Shown one piece after another: positions 16,028 to 25,079 of a stretch of DNA of 64,000 nt; positions within the stretch are counted from its first letter, which is position 1, and every line of letters begins with the position of its first letter. Source of the stretch: Vallitalea longa (lineage in GTDB: Bacteria; Bacillota; Clostridia; Lachnospirales; Vallitaleaceae). Below the pieces are notes generated by a model. The model saw only the letters and a program-made list of their open reading frames with translations. It was not told the DNA's origin and did not search any database. The DNA lies in contig NZ_BRLB01000001.1 of NCBI RefSeq assembly GCF_027923465.1, forward strand, positions 930,001 through 994,000, in the 5' to 3' direction. The position numbers and the translations under genes were made by a program.

Positions 16028-17611
16028 TTATTTTATTGAGTTATTCTTAAAATCTACAGCATCTATCTTTTTAGTTTCTTCCGTTTTAATATAAGTAATT
16101 TCAACTTGGTCACCATTTTCAGTAAGAGCTATAGTTGGATACTGATCGGCTGATACCACAAATAGAGTTTCAACATTTTCTAGTTTTATTAGAAAATACC
16201 CTTCTTTGAATACTCCAACTCTTGAAACTGTCCCAGAACTTTTATCAAATGAATCGAATTGGTCACTTATTGAATTAATATTACTTCCCTCAGTAATTAG
16301 AATTCTATTATATTCTGTTTGAGCTTCTCTTAGTGTCTTTCCCCATGCAACTGCTCTATAGTTTTTAACTGAGCATAATGCATATCCAACTACATTACCA
16401 CTGTTACCTTTTAGAGTTGAAAGATACGTCGGTTCACCATTAATATTAATTAGATATGGATATTTTGCTGTATATCCAGCATTTTGAACCAGTTCTTCCA
16501 TTAAACCTATCGCTTTTTGCTCTGTCGATCCAGATATCCTATTATAATATGCTTTACTAGTACGAGGATTAAATATTAAGAAACCTGTAGTAGCTTCGTC
16601 TCCTCCATATGATGTTATTCCTGTATAGAAGTATACATTGCCCTCTTTGAAAACATATCCAATGTTCTCTGTACACTTAAGTTTTCCTGTATCTGAAGGA
16701 TTCCACCATCCATTAATATATTTTCCCCAAGCATTGAGATGTTCATTGAATATCTCAGCTGAAGTTACTCTATCTACCCATTCGGGCTGTTCATTTTTAT
16801 CAAAGAATTCAACATCTTTTGTTGTTGGGTCTACGATTATTACACCTTCCACTTCTTTAGTTGTAAATCCTGTTTTGTGTGAGTATGCTGTAATCACCCA
16901 TTTGGGATTTCCTTCTTCATCTTCTTCGAATGAATAATCAGTTAACCCGAAATTTTTATATTTTGAATATACTACCCTCTTAAGATCATTTCCAAAAAAT
17001 GCTGATGGTGCAACACTGAACTTGGTGTCTACAAATTCTGCTTTACCTGTTGTAGCATTGACTTTAATGTATCCAGGTATTGATTTGTTTTTAATGTATT
17101 TAAAAAAGCTTGAGTGTTCAAGTGGGAATAACCAATATGGTTTACCCTCTACTACAGAAAGTGTTCCGTATTCTTCCGAAATAGAATACATAGATCCTAG
17201 AGAAGGATCTTTTTCCGTAATTAATTTTTCACCAAACCTTATTGCATCTGTTTCGTCCCATATGATAAGATTATCCATATCTACATTGGGAACTGTTTCA
17301 TCAAATACAACTTCTTCAACATCTAACATTTTCTGCTTAGTACCAGAATTAAATATTGCCGAAGATGCAATCCCACCGATTACTAAATAACCTACTGCAA
17401 GTATAAGTATTATTCCACCAATCTTAACTGGAAGTTTACTTGTTTTCTTCTGATATAGTCCAACGGAACCTACTATAATGATAATTCCTGCAAAAACTAT
17501 AACTAAGAATATTGAGCCAGCAAATTTCAAACTAAGCACCGGCAGGGCTAAAATGCTAATTAAAAATACTACTATAGCACCCAGTACTGCGCCTATTATT
17601 GTGTGTTTCAT
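16028..17611 (-). CDS. Unrecognised membrane-anchored protein with large extracytoplasmic domain
   Basis: 527 aa. Three hydrophobic segments occupy residues ~1-90 (AVLGAIVVFLISILAL, IFLVIVFAGIIIIVGS, IGGIILILAVGYLVIGG). A ~435-residue soluble part follows, with repeated beta-rich units each containing a phrase like PGYIKVNATTGKAEFV, GVIIVDPTTKDVEFF and GFLIFNPRTSKAYYN. These resemble PepSY-like or lipoprotein-like repeats in which a value is related to a stored variable, but I cannot name the family. The start at 17611 follows AGGAGGCAC; the frame extends to 17650. A TTGCAA-17-TATAAA promoter lies upstream (17681-17709). Confidence 0.6.
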   Translation of the reverse strand: MKHTIIGAVLGAIVVFLISILALPVLSLKFAGSIFLVIVFAGIIIIVGSVGLYQKKTSKLPVKIGGIILILAVGYLVIGGIASSAIFNSGTKQKMLDVEEVVFDETVPNVDMDNLIIWDETDAIRFGEKLITEKDPSLGSMYSISEEYGTLSVVEGKPYWLFPLEHSSFFKYIKNKSIPGYIKVNATTGKAEFVDTKFSVAPSAFFGNDLKRVVYSKYKNFGLTDYSFEEDEEGNPKWVITAYSHKTGFTTKEVEGVIIVDPTTKDVEFFDKNEQPEWVDRVTSAEIFNEHLNAWGKYINGWWNPSDTGKLKCTENIGYVFKEGNVYFYTGITSYGGDEATTGFLIFNPRTSKAYYNRISGSTEQKAIGLMEELVQNAGYTAKYPYLININGEPTYLSTLKGNSGNVVGYALCSVKNYRAVAWGKTLREAQTEYNRILITEGSNINSISDQFDSFDKSSGTVSRVGVFKEGYFLIKLENVETLFVVSADQYPTIALTENGDQVEITYIKTEETKKIDAVDFKNNSIK

Positions 17612-17680
17612 GTAATTGTGCCTCCTAAAGAATTTATAGTATAAATACACATAAAATATTTTATTGTGATACTAATATCG

Positions 17681-17709
17681 TTTATACTATTATTATAGGT
17701 TAGTTGCAA
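17681..17709 (-). promoter_or_regulatory. Promoter of the 527-aa membrane protein gene
   Basis: TTGCAA at 17704-17709, a 17-nt spacer and TATAAA at 17681-17686 on the minus strand. Confidence 0.6.
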
Positions 17710-17727
17710 ATAAGTCTCAATAACAAA

Positions 17728-17789
17728 AATGCTACATTATCTAATATGTGCACTCATAATTGATATCTCTATTAGATTAATCTAGCATT
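17728..17789 (-). terminator. Long inverted repeat, probable terminator of the XRE gene
   Basis: Arms of ~19 nt (AATGCTA then ATTATCTAATA at 17728-17746, and the near-complement at 17770-17789) with a 23-nt loop. On the minus strand the stem runs into TTTTTGTTATTG, 24 nt beyond the XRE stop. Confidence 0.5.
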
Positions 17790-17812
17790 GGTATAATTTT
17801 GTGGTGTTTATT

Positions 17813-18295
17813 TTATTTTCCATCAATGTCATACTTCAATGAATGTTTTTCTATTTCTATCTCTATGTCGCTTAACAATTTCTGTATATTTTTAATACGT
17901 GGAATCATTTGTCTTAGTCTTATTATTTCATTCTTATCGACAATTCCATCAGCAAGGACTTCAAAGAGTTCATTCTTGAATGTATCTAGCACTCTGTTTG
18001 CATTTATTAGACCGTATCCTGATTCAAATAGTGTTTTTGGTGCTGTATATGGGTGATCCTCTTTACCTATAAGGCAGCATTCTGAACAATGTTTACGCCT
18101 TAGCACTGGATTCTCATATACTTTACTCATAGCATATACTATTTCTGGACTTGGTTGGTTTTCTCCTGTCTCATACCTTCCTAGTGTAGCCGCACTGACA
18201 TGTAATCTATCAGCTGCTTCTTCTCTATTAAGGGGACATGGACTGTTCTCATTGAATTTCTCTCTTGCTTCTCGATATATATTTACTTTTTTCAT
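17813..18295 (-). CDS. XRE-family HTH transcriptional regulator
   Basis: 160 aa. The N-terminal helix-turn-helix is clear: LNREEAADRLHVSAATLGRY then ETGENQPSPEIVYAM at residues ~22-58. A middle segment with Cys-rich HCSECC follows, and the C-terminal ~80 residues are helical (VLDTFKNELFEVL, IIRLRQMIPRIKNIQKLL). This architecture occurs in stand-alone clostridial regulators and phage-like XRE proteins. Cys-rich residues could bind metal or sense redox, which is inference. The start at 18295 is preferred to 18316 because of a GGAAAGGAAC site. It may control the neighbouring membrane protein gene. Confidence 0.8.
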   Translation of the reverse strand: MKKVNIYREAREKFNENSPCPLNREEAADRLHVSAATLGRYETGENQPSPEIVYAMSKVYENPVLRRKHCSECCLIGKEDHPYTAPKTLFESGYGLINANRVLDTFKNELFEVLADGIVDKNEIIRLRQMIPRIKNIQKLLSDIEIEIEKHSLKYDIDGK

Positions 18296-18546
18296 TTTTT
18301 TGTTCCTTTCCCACATTTGCCTTATTCTTCATACATTTATTAACCTAATCCAAATATCAATACATAGTTATAGTAATATTGGATAGTGATTATCTTTTAT
18401 ACTAAGTTAATTATACAAATAGAGTATGGGTTTGTCTATGGTTTTGAAGAGAAAAGATTTTCCTTTGTTCTTATTACAAGTTTTGGAATCTTTCCTATCA
18501 CCAATTAAAAACTTAGAGTTGTGAAAAACAAAGATATATATTAGGT

Positions 18547-18582
18547 AGAAAAAAAATAGAGCAAGATTAATAATCTTACTCC
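18547..18582 (-). terminator. Intrinsic terminator after the SLH protein gene
   Basis: On the minus strand GAG-AAGATT pairs with AATCTT-CTC and is followed by TATTTTTTTTC. The rest of the 18296-18632 gap holds only AT-rich sequence and the upstream region of the XRE gene. Confidence 0.7.
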
Positions 18583-18632
18583 ATAAGGGAAATGACATGA
18601 TAAATTAGTTAAAAACTAACTGAATTATAGGT

Positions 18633-20738
18633 TTAATTATTTGGATATGCATATAGATTATAATAGTTACAATTAGCATTCCATGAACGGAATCCCATCC
18701 CCCCACCATTAGTATACGAACTATCGTATATCTCTCCGATATATTCGTCGTTTACATATACTGTGATTCTCGAATTACTTCTTATTACTTTTAGATATAT
18801 GTAATCGCCTCTTTTGATGTCATCACCAATATTGAACTCTTTTAGATTAGTCCATTTGTAATTAGATTTTCCTATCATCAATTTATTCTTATAGAGGTCT
18901 ATCCCTACATAATAGCCTCTATAATTATCATTACCAGGGCTTATGCTTTCTACATTAAATATAATTCCTGAGTTTCCATTATCTTTTTCATCAGACATTA
19001 TTTGCATTAGACATTCATAAACTGCATCATTTTGATAATCTCTTAATTCATGGTTTTCTACTGAAGCATACATTGTAGGACCACCTTTATCTTTTGCAGC
19101 TGTAGCCATACTACTGCTGTAGCCCCATTCTTTACCTTTAGTGTAAGTCCAAGATAAACCATAATCTGCATTTGCAACAATTGTTCCATCCATTACCATT
19201 TTCAGTCCTGTAGTGAAATATGCATCAAGGTTATCCCATATTACAGATTCGTCAAATGCAAAGATTTGATTGGTTTCAAAAGCACCATATATATTATAAA
19301 CATCATATATTTTTTTGCCTGTATCAACTACTATAAATTCATTATTATATTCTACTATCTTATAATCTTTGACATCTACACTCATTTCACCGATTTGACC
19401 ATATTCCTTTTGATCAAAATCATAATAGCACAAGCTATTAGGTTTGATAAAATCTAGATTTTGTCTTGCAATAAAAAATATTCTAGAATAATCCTTTGAA
19501 GTCTTAGCATTAAATCCATTAGAGATAGGGTTTGGTGCTCTGTATTCTCCCTCTTCAGAAGTAACTATTTCTTGTGTATTACCATTATTATTAAAAGTGA
19601 CTGATATATTACCGTAGCCATCATCATTAACAGTATAACCTTGTTTATAATCATTTGGCGCATTCAACTTACTGTCAATCAAACTATTTGCATTCTCTGC
19701 TGTAACCATACCTTCAAGTACACAGATTGCTTCTAATTCTTGATTATAAACATAAACAGTATCTTCATAAGGATATACCAAAAGATAGCCTTTATATTTA
19801 CCTTTGTCAACAAGTGCAACATTTGATACTTTATAGCCAAAATAATCATCTAAACATGTAATTTCATTAGTTGCAACATCATATCTATATGTATTAAGCC
19901 CTTGTTCATCAATTGCATCATCATATGTTTCTGAATAATATATCTTAGTATTTTCTGAATCGTTTATAGTAACATCTAGACTTGTATATTCATTTGCCTT
20001 TACTATATTTGATTTTCCATTTGCTTTAAATGTAACTGTAAAATTATTACCATATTTTTCTTGTTTGTATACATATCCTTTTGATAAGTCAATAAATCGT
20101 GTACCTTTTATAAGGTCTAATTCATCTTCGTATACCCTTTTTACTACGACAATTGCTTGTTCTATAGGTGCATTATCTAATGGGTTAAAATTACCATTAC
20201 TACCCTTCATGATATTATTTTCATTTATGTAATCAACTTCTTTTGTACACCAGCTGGCAACTAAGTCTTTATCTTTAGCTGTTAGTATACCATCAGTAGC
20301 TTCAATTTCTTCTCCAAAGTAATTATAGACTTTGTCAAGAGTTCTGTAATACATGGTAGCCATTTCTTGTCTTGTCACTAAATTATTAGGATTGGCTTTC
20401 CCGTTAGAGCCTTTCATGATACCAAGAGTATTTGCTTTTAGAACATCTTCATCTTCTGAATCTTCAAAAGTATCAAAAGGCGCTTGTTCAACATATTCAC
20501 CTGTCATGCTTTCATACATTTTTACAACAAGTGCTGCAAATTCTGCTCGTGTTATTTTATCTTTTAAATTACTCATAACTAATTTGTAAGGCATAAGATC
20601 ATACATATATGCATCTTCAATTTCCGACTGTGCCCAAGTATCTGCTGTAGATACATCCCATCCTCCTGCTAGACTTGTTATACCTAACATCATAAATAAT
20701 GTTACGATAGTAATTGTTTTTATACATTTTTTCAACAT
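18633..20738 (-). CDS. Secreted S-layer-homology protein with C-terminal lectin-like domain
   Basis: 701 aa. A Sec signal peptide (MLKKCIKTITIVTLFMMLGI) is followed by about three SLH units at ~30-210: DKITRAEFAALVVKMYE, NLVTRQEMATMYYRT and a third ending APIEQAIVVVKRVYE, with the repeated phrase IMKGSNGxxNP. SLH units bind pyruvylated cell-wall polymer, so the protein is anchored at the cell surface. The middle (~220-520) is beta-rich with Asp/Asn-rich turns, suggestive of a propeller. The last ~180 residues (YRGYYVGIDLYKNKLMIGK, ITVYVNDEYIGEIYD) look like a concanavalin/LamG or DUF1080 jelly roll. Probable role is binding a surface or extracellular glycan. Confidence 0.78.
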   Translation of the reverse strand: MLKKCIKTITIVTLFMMLGITSLAGGWDVSTADTWAQSEIEDAYMYDLMPYKLVMSNLKDKITRAEFAALVVKMYESMTGEYVEQAPFDTFEDSEDEDVLKANTLGIMKGSNGKANPNNLVTRQEMATMYYRTLDKVYNYFGEEIEATDGILTAKDKDLVASWCTKEVDYINENNIMKGSNGNFNPLDNAPIEQAIVVVKRVYEDELDLIKGTRFIDLSKGYVYKQEKYGNNFTVTFKANGKSNIVKANEYTSLDVTINDSENTKIYYSETYDDAIDEQGLNTYRYDVATNEITCLDDYFGYKVSNVALVDKGKYKGYLLVYPYEDTVYVYNQELEAICVLEGMVTAENANSLIDSKLNAPNDYKQGYTVNDDGYGNISVTFNNNGNTQEIVTSEEGEYRAPNPISNGFNAKTSKDYSRIFFIARQNLDFIKPNSLCYYDFDQKEYGQIGEMSVDVKDYKIVEYNNEFIVVDTGKKIYDVYNIYGAFETNQIFAFDESVIWDNLDAYFTTGLKMVMDGTIVANADYGLSWTYTKGKEWGYSSSMATAAKDKGGPTMYASVENHELRDYQNDAVYECLMQIMSDEKDNGNSGIIFNVESISPGNDNYRGYYVGIDLYKNKLMIGKSNYKWTNLKEFNIGDDIKRGDYIYLKVIRSNSRITVYVNDEYIGEIYDSSYTNGGGMGFRSWNANCNYYNLYAYPNN

Positions 20739-20980
20739 CTGCTTCTCCTCTCGAATATATGATGTGATTACGCTTTTAAGCTGTTTGATAATATGCTATA
20801 CTAAATTTAAAATAACTTTATTCAAAATGCCTTACATTTGTAATCACTTTTAATATATTTTATCATATGTTATTCATTTGGTAAATACATTTTTATAAAT
20901 TTTTGGTAAAATTTATTTTGCTATTTTCTCTTATACTAATACTCATTTACTTTCCTTTATTCTTTGGTAATACAATCATT

Positions 20981-21340
20981 TCATTTTTCATATAAAATTA
21001 TTTCTGATTGGAAAAATCTTTCTTGAAATTCTACCAATGCTTCAATTTGATATTTATTATACTTATCTAATTGTTTACAAACCACTAATTTATCTTCTTT
21101 ATCGTTCAGTCGTTTTATAACCGCAATAACATATCCCTCATAAGCGTTAACTGGTTCAAATTCGCCTATTACATAAGCATCTATCTCCATCCCATCTCCT
21201 GAAACTGTATTAGGGACATATCCATAGTTTATGGGATATATCATTTCACACTTTGGATGTCTAGAACCTAATGGCCTATCCATATTTACTTTAACTTTTT
21301 CACCTAGATATTGTTTTATTATTTTATCTCGTAAATTCAA
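20981..21340 (-). CDS. Short inorganic-pyrophosphatase-like protein
   Basis: 119 aa, shorter than class I pyrophosphatases (~160-180). It retains the core YGYVPNTVSGDGMEIDAY, in which the Asp residues of the metal site are present, and a further Asp in RLNDKEDKLVV. It lacks roughly the C-terminal third of the family. Start: the frame opens at a TTG at 21355, but that codon overlaps GGGAGG. The TTG at 21340 (NLRDKIIKQY) has correct spacing to GGGAGG and is preferred. It may hydrolyse pyrophosphate or a nucleotide, or be a non-catalytic relative. Confidence 0.65.
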   Translation of the reverse strand: MNLRDKIIKQYLGEKVKVNMDRPLGSRHPKCEMIYPINYGYVPNTVSGDGMEIDAYVIGEFEPVNAYEGYVIAVIKRLNDKEDKLVVCKQLDKYNKYQIEALVEFQERFFQSEIILYEK

Positions 21341-21433
21341 TAAAAGTCCTCCCAAATCGACTGATTCTGTTAATGATTACTTGGTTGTTGCTATAATATA
21401 ATTTTTATTTATAGCTGGATCATCAACGTTTTA

Positions 21434-21934
21434 CTAATCTAAAATATCTTTTTTATATAAAATAAATAATCTTCCTTCATCTAATACATCCTGAGATACT
21501 CCATTAAATCCTACCTTATGTAATAAAGAAATTGAATTAACATTTTGGTAATGAGTTTCTGCATATATTTTATCTTCATCACTTTTATTGAAAAAGGTTT
21601 TTATCAATACTTCTGCTGCTTCACTACAATAACCATTTCCCCAATAATCTGGTAGAAATCTATAACCTAATTCAATCTTCTGTTGTTCTTCTCTTCTAAC
21701 AAGGAAAATCAATCCTATAGATTCATTTGTTTTTTTTAGAACTACGTTATACACATTCAGTAATTTATTACCAAAATTGTTGATCCAAGCATTAATGTAA
21801 TCAATGCATTTTTCCATACTCATAGAATCATATGATAAATATTTATTTACTCTCTTATCATTATTTAACTCATAAAGGAAATTACTGTCCTCGATATTAA
21901 AAGTTCTTAACATAATTCTTTCTGTTTCTAACAT
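21434..21934 (-). CDS. GNAT acetyltransferase of the RimJ/RimL type
   Basis: 166 aa. It starts LETERIMLRTFNIEDSNFLY, the usual RimJ/RimL opening, and has the acetyl-CoA loop region YRFLPDYWGNGYCSEAAEVL and a C-terminal NVNSISLLHKVGF. Such enzymes N-acetylate ribosomal proteins, peptides or antibiotics; the substrate cannot be told. AGGATGAC ribosome-binding site upstream. It sits in a series of single, unrelated minus-strand genes. Confidence 0.82.
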   Translation of the reverse strand: MLETERIMLRTFNIEDSNFLYELNNDKRVNKYLSYDSMSMEKCIDYINAWINNFGNKLLNVYNVVLKKTNESIGLIFLVRREEQQKIELGYRFLPDYWGNGYCSEAAEVLIKTFFNKSDEDKIYAETHYQNVNSISLLHKVGFNGVSQDVLDEGRLFILYKKDILD

Positions 21935-22000
21935 ATTGTCATCCTCCTGAGAATTTTATTTTTTTACTTCTAATTAGAAGCATCTACCAAAATGATTTTT

Positions 22001-22726
22001 CTACATATTTTCAACCCTGTAATTAATATTTGCCTTTCTAGCCTGTGAACATAAATATTTTTTCTGAATCCTATATGTCTTTTGGTCTTTAATGAATATG
22101 GAACCAACTTGTCGAAATTCAAAATTAACATCCTTCTTGATACATTGTTCTCTTATATCTAGAACCCAATCATAATGTAATGGTCTTACATTCCTTCCCG
22201 ATTCTCCACCTACTACTACATACTCAATTGAATTATCTAGATAATCTAATAAATTTATTTTTTCCAGCATAGGTTGAATGGTTATCAATTTATGTTTAAT
22301 AGGTAATTCCTTAAGAATAGAAATCCTTTCATCTGCTCTTAGTTGATTCTCTATAGTTGTACCTATTGTTATATTATCATATCCCTCTTCAAAATCATCT
22401 GGAAGACCTATCATAAATCGTTCTATTCGTTTTGTTAAGAACAAGAAATTCAAGTCATTACGTTCTTTTATCATTTCCCATGCTTCCTTACGCCATTGAT
22501 CTGCTTCCTCAATCAAGAAATCACTGTTGAAACAAATATATACAGTTTGTCCACTCTTTATTTTGTAATTACCCTTTTTATCTTTTTTGATAGGTTTATA
22601 GAATTCTTCTGTCTTATATATTATGTCTGTGTTAATACCTTTTCTTGCATTAGCTCTATGAATATAGCAATTCTTACACCCTTCACTTTTCTTGTGGCAT
22701 CCTCTCCATGGGTTCCATACAGCCAT
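22001..22726 (-). CDS. DUF5131 (phage Gp37/Gp68-like) protein
   Basis: 241 aa. The N-terminus WNPWRGCHKKSEGCKNCYI has the W-x-P-x2-GC...GC-x2-CY pattern of DUF5131, thought to form a radical-SAM-like iron-sulfur site, and the body has FLFLTKRIERF and YVVVGGESGRNVRPL. Function in the family is unknown; members are common in phages and mobile islands but also in chromosomes. A GAGGGT site precedes the ATG. The 24-nt gap to the upstream 140-aa gene suggests a two-gene unit. Confidence 0.75.
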   Translation of the reverse strand: MAVWNPWRGCHKKSEGCKNCYIHRANARKGINTDIIYKTEEFYKPIKKDKKGNYKIKSGQTVYICFNSDFLIEEADQWRKEAWEMIKERNDLNFLFLTKRIERFMIGLPDDFEEGYDNITIGTTIENQLRADERISILKELPIKHKLITIQPMLEKINLLDYLDNSIEYVVVGGESGRNVRPLHYDWVLDIREQCIKKDVNFEFRQVGSIFIKDQKTYRIQKKYLCSQARKANINYRVENM

Positions 22727-22749
22727 GTTATACCCTCCTTATTATTTTT

Positions 22750-23172
22750 TTACTTATCATTTTTATTTTTTAAGACATCAAAGATATTTTTTTTACGTTT
22801 TTTGGGTATAGGTGCAGACCTTTTGAGGCTATTTTCATAATCATTAATGTAATCTGGCAACCTTTTTTCTATACTGCATCCATCTAATGAATACCAAGTT
22901 ATTCTTTCAATAACATCACATAAACTTTTTTCTCTAAATACTTTAGCATTTAGCATATCCTCTAGTTCAGTATAATCATATGCTTGTAAACCATCTGGGA
23001 CTAATCCATACCAGTATAATTCTTTGCCGTTTTTATCTGGCATTTTCCCAAGCCAACAATCTTTATATTCTGTATCATCATCAATACAGAAGTTCATTTC
23101 AATACATGAATTATATTTTACTACATCACTATTCAATACTGTTATCAAGTCCTGCAATTTGATTTTTGACAT
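22750..23172 (-). CDS. Hypothetical protein, 140 aa
   Basis: Start ATG 23172 (MSKIKLQDLI) preceded by GAGGTGATA; the frame also opens at a GTG at 23181 that overlaps the ribosome-binding site. Soluble, with many acidic and aromatic residues (WLGKMPDKNGKELYWYGL, WYSLDGCSIE) and a basic C-terminus (KKRKK). No family is recognised. Its position 24 nt before the DUF5131 gene suggests joint expression. Confidence 0.6.
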   Translation of the reverse strand: MSKIKLQDLITVLNSDVVKYNSCIEMNFCIDDDTEYKDCWLGKMPDKNGKELYWYGLVPDGLQAYDYTELEDMLNAKVFREKSLCDVIERITWYSLDGCSIEKRLPDYINDYENSLKRSAPIPKKRKKNIFDVLKNKNDK

Positions 23173-23336
23173 TATTATCACCTCACAATAATTGTCTTCA
23201 CATTATAATATTTCGTCATATTTTAATATTTGTATTATACCTTATTAATATGCCTTCTTTTATTTATCTCTCAAAGCTTACCAGTTGATCCATATATAAT
23301 TTAATATGTTTAAAAAATATCACTTTCATATAAGGT

Positions 23337-23380
23337 AAAAAAGCCATGTCACAAATTTCATTTGTATACATGACTTTTTA
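23337..23380. terminator. Intrinsic terminator after the phosphofructokinase gene
   Basis: AGTCATGT...ACATGGCT outer stem with an inner ACAAAT/ATTTGT stem and T-runs in both directions. It is about 50 nt past the phosphofructokinase stop. Confidence 0.7.
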
Positions 23381-23427
23381 TTTCTTAATTGATAATATAT
23401 CTTTCTATTATCACTTTTATGAGAGCT

Positions 23428-24672
23428 TTAATTTCCAAAACCATTAATCAAATGTCGTATATCTATATATATCGGTACACCGTTCTTGTAACCTATACTA
23501 GGTTCTCCAATGATTAAAGGACGAATATAATCTACTAACTCTTGGGTAATATCATTACCTTTATCATTAATCCATTCTCTAGGTATTTGTTTCTCTCTAT
23601 TTGCGATTTCTTTAATATCACTATGAAATATTTTGTGTTCATATGGATCATTTTGGTATCTTATGATCGTCATCATCTCCCCAGATATACCATCAAGTGC
23701 ATATTTTACAGCCTGTTCCCCAATAGAAAAAGCTTCATTTATATCTGTTAATGATGCAATATGCATTGCGCTTCGTTGGAGTACATTCAGTTCAATGGAC
23801 CTTACCTTACATTTTAGTGTTCTTTCTATAATATGCCCTAAGGTTTTTGCTGTACCTTTCAATCTAGCATGACCAAAAGTATCTGTTGCTAGAGCTTCAG
23901 ATGCAGCAATATAATTTTCATTTGCACTTCTAATACCTTCTGATACCGCAATAATAACATTTTTTTTATTTTTTAGTACAGTTCTTACATCATCCAAAAA
24001 AGTTGAAATAGAGAAAGTTACTTCTGGTAAGTAGATTAAGTCAGGAGAAGGGTTATACTCATTTCTTGATAGTGCCGATGCAGCAGTTAACCAACCAGCA
24101 TTTCTACCCATGATTTCAACTATTGTTACACTTTCAACGTCATATATATACGCATCATGTGCAATTTCTAACATGGTGGTAGCTACATACTTCGCTGCAG
24201 AACCAAACCCAGGGGTATGATCGGTACCATATAAATCATTATCAATAGTCTTAGGGATTCCAATAATATTTATGTCTATATTTTTCAGTTGTGCATATTC
24301 ATATAGCTTTAATACAGTATCCATTGAATCATTACCACCAATATAGAAAAAATATCTTATATCTAGTTTTTGTAATAAATCAAATATCCGTATGTATTCA
24401 TCTTCATTTTCTTGATAGTGTGATAGTCTATATCGACAAGAACCTAAAAACATGGAAGGAGTCGTTTTTAATGTTTCTAAATAATCTTTATTATTTAAGA
24501 ATATTGATGTCAAATTTATTAGATTCTCATTGAGTACACCTTGAATACCATTGATAGCACCATATATTATTTCAATATCAGTAGATTCCAGAGCCGTTGC
24601 AATAGCACCACTTAATGAAGCATTAATAACTGTTGTCGGTCCACCAGATTGAGCTATAAGACAATTAGACAT
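23428..24672 (-). CDS. pfp: Pyrophosphate-type 6-phosphofructokinase
   Basis: 414 aa. It contains the N-terminal phosphate loop SGGPTTVINAS, GGNDSMD (112-118) and PKTIDND (140-146). A fourth-position Asp in the GGxDS motif and Lys in PKTIDND are the marks of PPi-dependent enzymes; ATP-dependent ones have GGDGS and PGTIDND. Sugar-phosphate binding is seen in EIMGRNAGW. It makes fructose-1,6-bisphosphate from fructose-6-P using PPi and is reversible, a common ATP-saving step in anaerobic clostridia. GGAGG start site. Monocistronic. Donor choice is inferred from motifs. Confidence 0.85.
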   Translation of the reverse strand: MSNCLIAQSGGPTTVINASLSGAIATALESTDIEIIYGAINGIQGVLNENLINLTSIFLNNKDYLETLKTTPSMFLGSCRYRLSHYQENEDEYIRIFDLLQKLDIRYFFYIGGNDSMDTVLKLYEYAQLKNIDINIIGIPKTIDNDLYGTDHTPGFGSAAKYVATTMLEIAHDAYIYDVESVTIVEIMGRNAGWLTAASALSRNEYNPSPDLIYLPEVTFSISTFLDDVRTVLKNKKNVIIAVSEGIRSANENYIAASEALATDTFGHARLKGTAKTLGHIIERTLKCKVRSIELNVLQRSAMHIASLTDINEAFSIGEQAVKYALDGISGEMMTIIRYQNDPYEHKIFHSDIKEIANREKQIPREWINDKGNDITQELVDYIRPLIIGEPSIGYKNGVPIYIDIRHLINGFGN

Positions 24673-25079
24673 TGTTGGCCTCCTTCAAAATATTATGATG
24701 GATGATTTGATATTATGTAATTAATTTTATAACCTATGGGTCGATGAATCAGAATTATAGAAAGAATATCTACAGTCTAGATTTGTGTGAAATATAATTA
24801 AATGAATTATGATATTATTATGTAGATAAGAAAACACCTTCCGTCATGTTTTAATAGTTTCCTTAGAATATATAAAGAACATATAATCATGACTTAGGTC
24901 TTTTCTTTTTGCTTTTTTTATCTCACATATTCATTTTACAAAATTGTTGACTTCAAGTCAAATATTCATTCTTAACAACCATTCCTGCATATAAAAATCA
25001 CGTACCTAATATATGGATTATCATTCTTATATGCAGAAAAAGCTTAGCTGCCAAATGATTTATGTACCCACATAGGACT
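24673..25079. other. 407-nt intergenic region with two stem-loops and a palindrome
   Basis: It contains, from right to left, a stem CTGCATATAA/TTATATGCAG (24985-25036), the palindrome TTGACTTCAAGTCAA (24947-24961) and a long imperfect stem (24829-24906, AGAAAA...GTCATG with its complement). The latter could act as a terminator for the 11-gene peptide operon whose last stop is at 25080. The phosphofructokinase promoter must also lie here, but I see no convincing boxes. A short frame at 24998-25204 is a shadow. Confidence 0.4.

Noticed and set aside
18407-18598. 63-codon minus-strand ORF in the gap before the XRE gene
   Set aside because: It runs through the SLH terminator hairpin, has a composition like random AT-rich DNA and no ribosome-binding site.
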